Source: JAAYED01 sp040772225
GTDB taxonomy: Bacteria > Chloroflexota > Anaerolineae > UBA1429
Length of the DNA: 64,000 nt
NCBI GenBank assembly: GCA_040772225.1
Contig: JAXGYO010000003.1
Span: 186,001-250,000 of the forward strand
Direction of reading: 5' to 3'
Under the pieces are notes generated by a model. That model did not search any database and had not been told where the DNA came from. It worked only from the letters and a program-made list of their open reading frames with translations. Positions 58,202 to 64,000 of this stretch are shown piece by piece. A program made the translations under genes and the position numbers. Each line of letters begins with the position of its first letter. Position 1 is the first letter of the stretch.

Positions 58202-58435
58202 GGCTTCTTCTCCTTAGACTTCATCACCAGAGCGGATACACAACCTTACCGACCTTTGATTGAACGCTGACAAACCTCCTTCCCACCTCCAGCGATAGCC
58301 TTAAGACACGCGTAACATCTCGTACGCTGAAAACCTCCGGCCTTTCCCATGAAATCATAGCGCTAATCTACTGAGTTCTCTGGGTGCGGGCAAACCTGCG
58401 AACAGACGAACTCCGACTCAGCGTACTACGCTTCA
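58202..58435 (-). promoter_or_regulatory. Leader of the sugar ABC operon with repeated motif and palindromes
   Basis: About 228 bases from the predicted start (58429) to the binding-protein ATG. On the minus strand the motif GGAGGTTT(g)TCAGCGT occurs twice (about 58263-58278 and 58324-58339). AGCGTA-G-TACGCT is a perfect inverted repeat (58420-58432) at the predicted +1. GCGTA/TACGC repeats again (58310-58314, 58323-58327). These are likely operator or RNA elements. Confidence 0.45.
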
Positions 58436-58464
58436 ATACTAACAAACTATGATGCGACATGCAA
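58436..58464 (-). promoter_or_regulatory. Candidate promoter of the sugar ABC operon
   Basis: Minus-strand TTGCAT (58459-58464), 17 bases, TAGTAT (58436-58441). Confidence 0.4.
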
Positions 58465-58825
58465 GCACAAACGACGTAAACGACCAAGATTCTCCCAGAG
58501 TCGACGCAGGGCATTCAGGGTTGCCCAATATGCCGATCGAGTGTTCGCCACACGCTCACACGCAATGTGGGCTTCCAGTATGTAGCGTGCCAACACGAGA
58601 TCCCGCGTGGCCCATTCTCCCAACCATGGACTGCCTGAACGATCTCAGTCTGCCAACCCGGCACCATGCGGACTGACTAGAAGCCGAACGCCTCTTCGAG
58701 ACATCGGTATGCAGCCCATAGCACAGAAAACCGCTCTCGCCAGCCGTTACCCTCTACGGCACTGAAGCAACCATCAACTGGCACGGACCGGGCAAAGCGC
58801 CTTTCGGAAGCGAGTACGACAGATT
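58465..58825. other. Gene-free stretch upstream of the ABC operon
   Basis: About 360 bases of lower coding character between the ABC operon promoter and the end of the esterase gene. A short plus-strand frame (58449-58676) and a minus-strand frame overlapping the esterase (58677-58940) have no ribosome binding site or family resemblance. I saw no RNA gene. Confidence 0.5.
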
Positions 58826-59587
58826 CTAACAATGGCCAAGAGTCGCCCCCACCCCCATCTGCTCCATCACCCATTCCACCGCCAGGGGCACCTGGACATC
58901 CCACGTCCCATGGTCGTGAGCGCCGGCATGCTCCACCCACTCGTGCGCGATGCCCAGCTGCACCAGATGGTCATGGAACGCCAGATTCGTGTCGTGCAGG
59001 TGGTCCTCCGTGCCGCAGGAGAGACGCAAGGCTACCGAGGGGCTGCCAAGCGCCGGATGCTCCGTCAAGAAAAAGACATCGTTCGCTTCACGATCAAGCG
59101 CCCGTCCAAGTGCGCCCACGTCGTCAGTCTCATGGCGGCCGGTCATGTCGTGCCCGTAGTAGGTAGAACCAGAGATCGATGCGCTGGCGCAGAAGAGGTC
59201 GGGGTGCTTGAGCGACAACAGCAGGGCCCCGTAGCCGCCCATGCTCAGCCCGACGCAGGCACGGGCGTCCCGCTCCCGCCGCACAGGAAACACGCGTTCC
59301 ACATAGGTGCGAATCTCCTCAGAGATATAGTCCTCATACTGCAGGCCCCCGGGACGGGGATCGTTCGCGTAAAAAGAGCGATCAGCATCTGGCATAACCA
59401 CGACTACAGGCCTGCCTTCCATCATCCGCTCCAGGTTGTGGAACCTTGCCCAGACCGAGGCATCGCCCGTGAGGCCATGCAGCAGGTAGATGGTCGCAAA
59501 GGGAGGATCCCCCTCGGGGACCAGCACGTTCATGACCGTGTTCTTTTGGATGACGTTGCTTCGCCAGTGAATGATGTGCAGCCCCAC
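58826..59587 (-). CDS. Esterase D/antigen-85-type alpha/beta hydrolase
   Basis: A 253-residue protein. The nucleophile elbow is GLSMGG with Ser115, the oxyanion strand is YLLHGLTGDASVWAR, and the acid and base are in GTEDHLHDTN and GAHDHGTWD. It belongs to the PF00756-type esterases that include acetylxylan and feruloyl esterases and S-formylglutathione hydrolase relatives. No signal peptide, so it acts in the cytoplasm on an imported esterified sugar or xenobiotic. It follows the lipid kinase by 42 bases on the same strand. Confidence 0.87.
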   Translation of the reverse strand: MGLHIIHWRSNVIQKNTVMNVLVPEGDPPFATIYLLHGLTGDASVWARFHNLERMMEGRPVVVVMPDADRSFYANDPRPGGLQYEDYISEEIRTYVERVFPVRRERDARACVGLSMGGYGALLLSLKHPDLFCASASISGSTYYGHDMTGRHETDDVGALGRALDREANDVFFLTEHPALGSPSVALRLSCGTEDHLHDTNLAFHDHLVQLGIAHEWVEHAGAHDHGTWDVQVPLAVEWVMEQMGVGATLGHC

Positions 59588-59629
59588 GTGTTGCCTCCCA
59601 GTAGATTTGCCGCGCGACCAGTGAGCTTA

Positions 59630-60547
59630 CTACAATGCCGAATGTTGGACGTTGGGCCCCCCTCCACGCGGCACGATTAGCCTGACGGCGCCGGCGACCA
59701 ATCGCGCCGTCACCGGCGTGCATCCGATCAGATCACCGTCCGCCTGGACATCCAGGGGCTCGGGCGTTCGGATTGTCACCTCGTGTTCAGCAGGAAACAC
59801 CTGGACGTGTCGTCGCGTTCGGGGGCGGCGTAACACCAACTCACGGCCAATACCCAGATAATCGCCCAGGTGGCGGGCGCGAAAGGCGATGACTTGCAGC
59901 ACGCCATCCGCCGGATCGATATCATCTGAGGGGCGCAGTTCCGGGACGCCCATAGACGGGCAGTTGGCGATCAGCACCTCAGTGGCGTGCAGGCGGCGCT
60001 CCCGCCCATCAACGGTCAGCAGCACATCTTTGGCGCCGACCGCCAGCAGGTTCCTGGCGCCGGACCAGGCGTACGCCAACATCCCAAAGCGTTGCTTGTG
60101 ACTAGCCTCGGTGTCCCGAATGATACCGGCGCTGAGACCAAGGCTCACGTTCAGAAAAGCATAGGCCTCGTCGACCTGGATGGCATCCAGGTGCATGATG
60201 TCGTGCTCGCCCGTGATCAGCGCGAGAGCATCCTCAAGCCGCGGCGGAATGCCCGTATCGTGCGCCACGATATTCGCCGTTCCCACGGGCAAAATGCCCA
60301 GAGCAATGTCCGTGCCCACTAAGCTCGCCGCAACGGAGCGGACCGTGCCGTCTCCGCCGGCGGCAATGACCGTATCCACGCCGTAGGCGACCTGCTCCGC
60401 AATGAGTTCCGCCAGATCCTCTCCGCGCGTCAGCATGTGCACCGAGTACTCCCACGGCGCACGCAAGTGCTCCGCCAGTAAGCCTTCGATCTGAGGCACT
60501 CGTGCACCACTGGCCATAGGGTTCACGATCACAAAGGTTCGCGGCAT
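59630..60547 (-). CDS. Diacylglycerol/YegS-type lipid kinase
   Basis: A 305-residue protein; the start at 60547 has GGAGGAC nine bases upstream. The DAGK catalytic motif is VIVNPMASGAR (7-17) and AAGGDGTVRSVA (62-73), followed by PVGTANIVAHD. The C-terminal beta-sandwich domain has ADGVLQVIAFRARHLG and DVQADGDLIG. It phosphorylates a diacylglycerol-like lipid with ATP at the membrane. It has an excellent promoter and drives the esterase gene behind it. Confidence 0.9.
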   Translation of the reverse strand: MPRTFVIVNPMASGARVPQIEGLLAEHLRAPWEYSVHMLTRGEDLAELIAEQVAYGVDTVIAAGGDGTVRSVAASLVGTDIALGILPVGTANIVAHDTGIPPRLEDALALITGEHDIMHLDAIQVDEAYAFLNVSLGLSAGIIRDTEASHKQRFGMLAYAWSGARNLLAVGAKDVLLTVDGRERRLHATEVLIANCPSMGVPELRPSDDIDPADGVLQVIAFRARHLGDYLGIGRELVLRRPRTRRHVQVFPAEHEVTIRTPEPLDVQADGDLIGCTPVTARLVAGAVRLIVPRGGGPNVQHSAL

Positions 60548-60621
60548 TGCGGCTGTCCTCCAGGGCTTGCGCGCTTTCGAGACTGGCTCCCGTCGCGTTC
60601 TCGCCCTCATCGGGCACAGAG

Positions 60622-60650
60622 ATTATACCGGCGCGCGAGGATACGCTCAA
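60622..60650 (-). promoter_or_regulatory. Promoter of the lipid kinase gene
   Basis: Minus-strand TTGAGC (60645-60650), 17 bases, perfect TATAAT (60622-60627). Confidence 0.65.
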
Positions 60651-60702
60651 CCGTCTTGAGATACTGTCCTGGTGCGGCATGTGCAGGATGCCAAAGAAGA
60701 CC

Positions 60703-60731
60703 TGCACAGCGAATGCCGAGAACGCTATAAT
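60703..60731 (+). promoter_or_regulatory. Promoter of the RidA-like gene
   Basis: TGCACA (60703-60708), 17 bases, perfect TATAAT (60726-60731), about 45 bases before the start; it diverges from the lipid kinase promoter. Confidence 0.55.
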
Positions 60732-60784
60732 AGGGACAGACGACTGACCACGACAACCGCCAGACGTAGTGAGACTTGGGAGAA

Positions 60785-61267
60785 ATGCACATCGAGAGAC
60801 GTCTGGAGGAAATGGGACTGGAGCTGCCAGAGCCGATCAAACTGCCTGAGGGTATGCGCCTGCCCTTTCAGTGGGTCCGTATGCGCGGCAATCGCGCATA
60901 TATCTCCGGTCACGGCCCGCTGCGGCCCGATGGCTCGATCGCGGGGCCTTTTGGCAAGCTGGGTGGTGAGGTGACCGTCAAGCAGGCTTACGTCTCCGCG
61001 AGGCTCACGGCGCTCAACATGCTGGCGAGCCTCAAGCGCGAGTTGGGCGATCTGGGCAGGGAGACCGCCTGGCTCCGGGTGTTCGGCATGGTCAATACCG
61101 TGCCAGGGTTGACACAACAGCCGGCGGCGATCAACGGCTTTTCAGATCTGATCCTGGAGCTTTACGGGCCGGAAGCCGGACAACACGTGCGATCCGTCGT
61201 CGGCATAGCGGATGTGCCACAGGGGCTGCCCGTCGAGATCGAGGCGGAGGTCGAGATCGCTGGCTGA
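60785..61267 (+). CDS. RidA/YjgF-like family protein (chorismate-mutase-like subgroup)
   Basis: A 160-residue protein with the RidA fold: AYISGHGPLRPDG, KLGGEVTVKQAYVSARLTALNMLASLKRELGDL, and VNTVPGLTQQPAAINGFSDLILELYGPEAG, ending RSVVGIADVPQGLPVEIEAEVEIAG. In the final block the arginine and glutamate (RSVVGIADVP...VEIE) match the imine-binding site of the family. The start is uncertain: ATG at 60785 has a very close GGGAG, and TTG at 60776 is an alternative. It probably hydrolyses reactive enamines. Confidence 0.85.
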   Translation: MHIERRLEEMGLELPEPIKLPEGMRLPFQWVRMRGNRAYISGHGPLRPDGSIAGPFGKLGGEVTVKQAYVSARLTALNMLASLKRELGDLGRETAWLRVFGMVNTVPGLTQQPAAINGFSDLILELYGPEAGQHVRSVVGIADVPQGLPVEIEAEVEIAG

Positions 61268-61323
61268 GCCCGGCAACCCATCGGCGTCGCTGGCTCCGTG
61301 CATTGACGACGGTGGGACCGGCC

Positions 61324-62244
61324 TCACGGGACACAGTCGGAAGCCACAGCCTCCGGGACGCCGTCGCCGCTGCAGACCCAGTAGTGCGGGTTGGGGTGGT
61401 TCCCCCAGCAGAGCGCATGATGCTCACCTCGAGCGCTCAGGGCGTGAATCATCACAAATGAGAGGAGGTCGCTGGACATGTGCTGAAGATCGCGCATAGC
61501 CTCTTCGCAGGCAGCCCGTAGAGACAAACCCATCTTGAGGTAGAGCACCACGGACCGTGCTGTGCCGGCGCGGATGGCGAGCTCGCCCTGCCCGATACAG
61601 GCCGCAGCGCCGTAACGATCGTCCACATAGCACCCGGCCCCGACGATCGGTGAATCTCCCAGCCTTCCCGGGTACTTGAGCGCCCACCCACTGGTACTCA
61701 CGCCAGCGGCCATATGCCCGGCATCGTCGCGAGCGAGGTACACAGTGGTCCCATGGGTGTGCATTGGGTCGGCGGCGCGCCAGGCGAGATCGGCAAGCGG
61801 AACGACCGAGGGAGTCTGGACCCCGTCGCCCACGCCACTCTCGTCGCGCCAATGCTCCCAAAAAGCTCTGGCCTCTGGTGTGAGGCTATCGCCGGCCTCC
61901 GCGCCGGACTCTGCTGCAAACTGCGCCGCTCCCTGCCCCACCAGCAACACGTGCGGCAGGCGTTGCATGACCTGGCGGGCAACACTGATCGGATGCAAAA
62001 AACCCTGCAGCGCACCCACGGCACCTGTGCGCAGCGTGCTGCCATCCATGATGGCCGCGTCCAGCTCCACCTGGCCCAGCAGATTGGGCCAGCCGCCAAT
62101 TCCCACCGTGTGGTTCTCCGGATCGGCCTCGACCTCGCGGATGCCCTGCTCGATCGCATCGAGAGCGGAACCGCCATCGCGCAGGACACTCGCGGCCAGG
62201 CCCACGCCAATACCGCCTCCCTGATTGCAGATCACGATCGCCAT
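61324..62244 (-). CDS. Aspartylglucosaminidase/isoaspartyl peptidase-type Ntn hydrolase
   Basis: A 306-residue protein; the start at 62244 follows GAGGGGGG. The autocleavage region is HTHGTTVYLARDD (162-174), with Thr166 the likely nucleophile. It is followed by the family's GVSTSGWALKYPGRLGDSPIVGAGCYVDDRYGAAACIGQGE, an almost textbook glycosylasparaginase C-terminal half. The residue before the nucleophile is Gly where Asp is usual (HDTIG). It hydrolyses N4-glycosyl-asparagine or isoaspartyl bonds, consistent with a glycan- or peptide-scavenging lifestyle. Confidence 0.87.
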   Translation of the reverse strand: MAIVICNQGGGIGVGLAASVLRDGGSALDAIEQGIREVEADPENHTVGIGGWPNLLGQVELDAAIMDGSTLRTGAVGALQGFLHPISVARQVMQRLPHVLLVGQGAAQFAAESGAEAGDSLTPEARAFWEHWRDESGVGDGVQTPSVVPLADLAWRAADPMHTHGTTVYLARDDAGHMAAGVSTSGWALKYPGRLGDSPIVGAGCYVDDRYGAAACIGQGELAIRAGTARSVVLYLKMGLSLRAACEEAMRDLQHMSSDLLSFVMIHALSARGEHHALCWGNHPNPHYWVCSGDGVPEAVASDCVP

Positions 62245-62394
62245 CGGTCCCCCCTCAACTCGCGCCAGACTTGTCGCCGTATCCCCATGCGGTTCATGCA
62301 CTGCAGCAACAGAGCACGCGTTCGGTTGCGTGCCCTGTAATTCTCTATATCGCTCGGCCTGGGACTCGCCCGTGGAGCGATTCCCGGCCCGTGC

Positions 62395-63294
62395 TCAGAT
62401 GGCGTAAGTGTGCAGGAGCTCCTGCGCCACGAACAGCGACTCGCGGGCGGCCGCCTCTGGATCGTCGTTCTCGTTAAGGTCAACCGTCCACCAGGAGAGC
62501 TTTTTCAGATCCTCGCGCAGATAGTAAAGGTCCGTGTCATAGTCGATCTTGCCCTTCCCCAACGCAACGTGCGAGCTGCTCTGGCTGCGCGAGGAGATCG
62601 TGCCATCTGTATCCGACAGATGCAGGTGCCCGATATAGTCCTGGATATCGCGCCCCAGGGAGACGATGCCATACGGCAAGGTCTGCTTGATGCCAGGCTG
62701 GCGCGCGCCCATGACGGTCATCATGTAGGCGTGGCTCATATCGAGAATGACGTGCATATTTCGCTCGGGCATAGCATCGAGCAGGCGGCGCACTTCACTG
62801 GCCTTGTTAATCAGAAAACGGGGTTCAAACTCCCACTGCAAACCGACACCGATCTTTAGTCCTGCCTCGGTGGCCTTGTCCCAGTTCACGACTACCCTGC
62901 GGAAACGCTCGGCGTACTCGTCAGCTGTGAGCTCCTCAGGGGGCACGCCAGTGTCCACCCGCAGCACATCGGTGCGCACGCCGACACAGAGCTCCATGGC
63001 CTTCATGATCTCGGCCAAATAGGTCTCCTCGTCAGTCAGGGCCACCGGCACATGGCGCAGGTCAGGGGCATAACCCGACACGGCCAGGCCGCGGCTCTCG
63101 ATCATGGCGCGCAATTCCTGGCGCTTTTCCGGGGTGTCATAATCGTCGTAGTGAGCGTGTGGGCGATACCCGCTCAGTTCGACGCCCTCGTAACCGACCT
63201 CCGCCGCAAAGTCGAGCACGCGCTCAAGACTCCACGGATTGTCCGCATAAGGCCCTCGCAAAAAGGCCCATGTTCCAAGTGATATCTGCGGCAT
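62395..63294 (-). CDS. Sugar phosphate isomerase/epimerase (TIM-barrel)
   Basis: A 299-residue protein. The start at 63294 has GAGGAGAG nearby. It shows MPQISLGTWAF, VGYEGVELSGYRPH, the metal-binding LQWEFEPRFL, NMHVILDMSHAYMM and IGHLHLSDTDGT (His and Asp), the pattern of xylose-isomerase-like epimerases. It is a distant paralogue of the isomerase at 52657. The promoter upstream is strong and the SDR fragment lies before it on the same strand. Confidence 0.85.
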   Translation of the reverse strand: MPQISLGTWAFLRGPYADNPWSLERVLDFAAEVGYEGVELSGYRPHAHYDDYDTPEKRQELRAMIESRGLAVSGYAPDLRHVPVALTDEETYLAEIMKAMELCVGVRTDVLRVDTGVPPEELTADEYAERFRRVVVNWDKATEAGLKIGVGLQWEFEPRFLINKASEVRRLLDAMPERNMHVILDMSHAYMMTVMGARQPGIKQTLPYGIVSLGRDIQDYIGHLHLSDTDGTISSRSQSSSHVALGKGKIDYDTDLYYLREDLKKLSWWTVDLNENDDPEAAARESLFVAQELLHTYAI

Positions 63295-63383
63295 TCTTCT
63301 CTCCTCGCACAACACGTCTGAGCTTTTTGCCAGGCACGGCTCAGGGCCCCTCTGCCCAAAGCGACGCCTGCCTCAAGGCCTAT

Positions 63384-63412
63384 ATTGTAGCGAATGGCTG
63401 CCCCACCGGCAA
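63384..63412 (-). promoter_or_regulatory. Promoter of the sugar isomerase gene
   Basis: Minus-strand TTGCCG (63407-63412), 17 bases, TACAAT (63384-63389). Confidence 0.6.
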
Positions 63413-63457
63413 ACAGCGACAGGCTCCACCCCTGGCGCGCAGCGCTCCGCAACGGGA

Positions 63458-63484
63458 ACGGGCCGCCCATCCGGGGCGACCCGT
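63458..63484. terminator. Terminator-like hairpin after the SDR gene
   Basis: ACGGGCCGCCC and GGGCGACCCGT (one mismatch) flank a five-base loop, 38 bases beyond the SDR stop. Confidence 0.55.
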
Positions 63485-63521
63485 CCTGCAGATCCAGCGT
63501 TTCGAAAGTTATGCAGGTGTG

Positions 63522-64000
63522 CTACCCTCGACCGATGTATTTCTGCTCGAGCGGCAGGACAATCGCCTCCAGCATATTGGCCTCGGGCGGTAGCGTCACC
63601 ATCAAGAGAGCGGTCCGAGCGATGACGTCCACGTCGAACATGGGCTCCTCATCGGCCTCACGTCCATGCTGCTGGCCCAGCGCCCGGCGCTCCACGAGTG
63701 TGTTGCCCGGATGCAGTGCACTCACCGCGATACCATAGTCGCGCCCCTCAAGGGCCGCGGCCTGGGTCAGTCCCCACACGCCGAACTTGGTCGCAGTGTA
63801 TGGCGCGGACCGCTCACGGCTGCGCTGGGCAGAGATGCTGCCAATGTTGACGATGCGCCCCCCGCCAGCTGGCTTCATGATGCGAAAGGCCTCGCGGATG
63901 CAGAGGAAAGGACCTGTCAGGTTGGCATTCACCACGTTCTGCCAGGCGGACAGCGGAATATCCTCGATCCACCCGCCATCAAAGGCGCCGGCACTGTTCA
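63522..64000 (-). CDS. Short-chain dehydrogenase (N-terminus outside window)
   Basis: The frame is open to the last base of the window, so the nucleotide-binding N-terminus is missing. The visible part starts inside the NSAGAF (NAG) motif, then VNANLTGPFLCIREAF, VNIGSISAQRS with the catalytic Ser, and YTATKFGVWGLTQ with Tyr-x-x-x-Lys. It ends with HPGNTLVERR and the short IVLPLEQKYIGRG tail. It is a typical SDR of 240-270 residues in full; the substrate is unknown. Confidence 0.85.
   Translation of the reverse strand, partial: NSAGAFDGGWIEDIPLSAWQNVVNANLTGPFLCIREAFRIMKPAGGGRIVNIGSISAQRSRERSAPYTATKFGVWGLTQAAALEGRDYGIAVSALHPGNTLVERRALGQQHGREADEEPMFDVDVIARTALLMVTLPPEANMLEAIVLPLEQKYIGRG

Noticed and set aside
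58449..58940. Short frames in the gene-free stretch before the esterase
   Set aside because: No ribosome binding site, no family resemblance, and one overlaps the esterase gene.
1..64000. tRNA, rRNA or CRISPR arrays
   Set aside because: No T-loop-type sequence in a cloverleaf context, no rRNA-like stretch and no spaced direct repeats were seen; a covariance-model scan would be decisive.
1..64000. Insertion sequences, phage or integrative elements
   Set aside because: No transposase, integrase or phage structural gene and no flanking terminal repeats; the only large repeat is the tandem dehydrogenase duplication.

Overview
The window looks like a 64 kb stretch of a GC-rich, free-living heterotrophic bacterial chromosome, most likely Chloroflexota (Anaerolineae or Caldilineae type). 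This is inferred from large GT39-type membrane proteins with beta-rich C-terminal tails, a lipoprotein with a Thr/Pro-rich linker, many Gfo/Idh, TIM-barrel isomerase and enolase-type sugar-acid genes, and small conserved genes of the kind common in that phylum. I saw no rRNA, tRNA, CRISPR array, phage gene or insertion sequence. Genes are tightly packed, usually with clear Shine-Dalgarno sequences and often with 4-base ATGA overlaps. Many upstream regions carry good housekeeping-type promoters (TTGNCN, 16-17 bases, TANNAT). Perfect GC-rich inverted repeats sit between convergent genes.

Layout. 1-5.6 kb: the end of an MFS exporter, two coupled membrane-associated dynamin-type GTPases and an old-yellow-enzyme reductase. 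5.7-11.8 kb: a Gfo/Idh remnant, then a sugar-acid operon with a mannonate-dehydratase-like protein, two nearly identical Gfo/Idh dehydrogenases and two PfkB kinases, each pair in tandem. 11.9-18 kb: two large membrane glycosyltransferase-like proteins, a cupin (DUF4867-like) and a GNAT acetyltransferase. 18-24 kb: lactonase and PRPP synthetase (with an extra N-terminal domain), then the methionine operon metY-metX-metW. 24-27 kb: an NRAMP-type transporter with magnesium-transporter-like motifs beside a soluble PRC/MgtE_N/CBS protein that has a long leader. 27-31 kb: a tocopherol-cyclase-like protein diverging from a VOC, sialidase-like, phospholipase-like and membrane protein operon.

31.4-43 kb: a 57-residue membrane protein, LDH2-type dehydrogenase, CDF metal exporter, radical SAM protein, enolase-superfamily dehydratase, zinc alcohol dehydrogenase, hydrolase lipoprotein, UroD-like protein, M28 peptidase, DUF362 protein and GH4 glycosidase. 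42.7-49 kb: a 492-residue protein I cannot assign together with an SDR, a FAD oxidoreductase coupled to a Mut7-C RNase-domain protein, a zinc-finger/helix-turn-helix-like protein and DegV. 49-52.6 kb: NUDIX, nitroreductase and a cupin, CopD-like, flavodiiron operon. 52.6-58.2 kb: a CUT1 sugar ABC transporter without its ATPase, a Gfo/Idh dehydrogenase and an isomerase. 58.8-64 kb: esterase, lipid kinase, RidA-like protein, aspartylglucosaminidase-type hydrolase, another isomerase and a truncated SDR.

The dominant theme is uptake and catabolism of plant- or glycan-derived sugars, sugar acids and polyols, through transporter, dehydrogenase, isomerase, dehydratase and kinase genes, with metal homeostasis and oxygen/NO defence beside it. 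The items most worth a second look are the paired GTPases, the doubly duplicated oxidoreductase/kinase operon with a gene-conversion pattern, the NRAMP plus MgtE_N/CBS pair with its leader, and the PRPP synthetase fusion. All functional statements rest on reading motifs by eye; no database search was possible.
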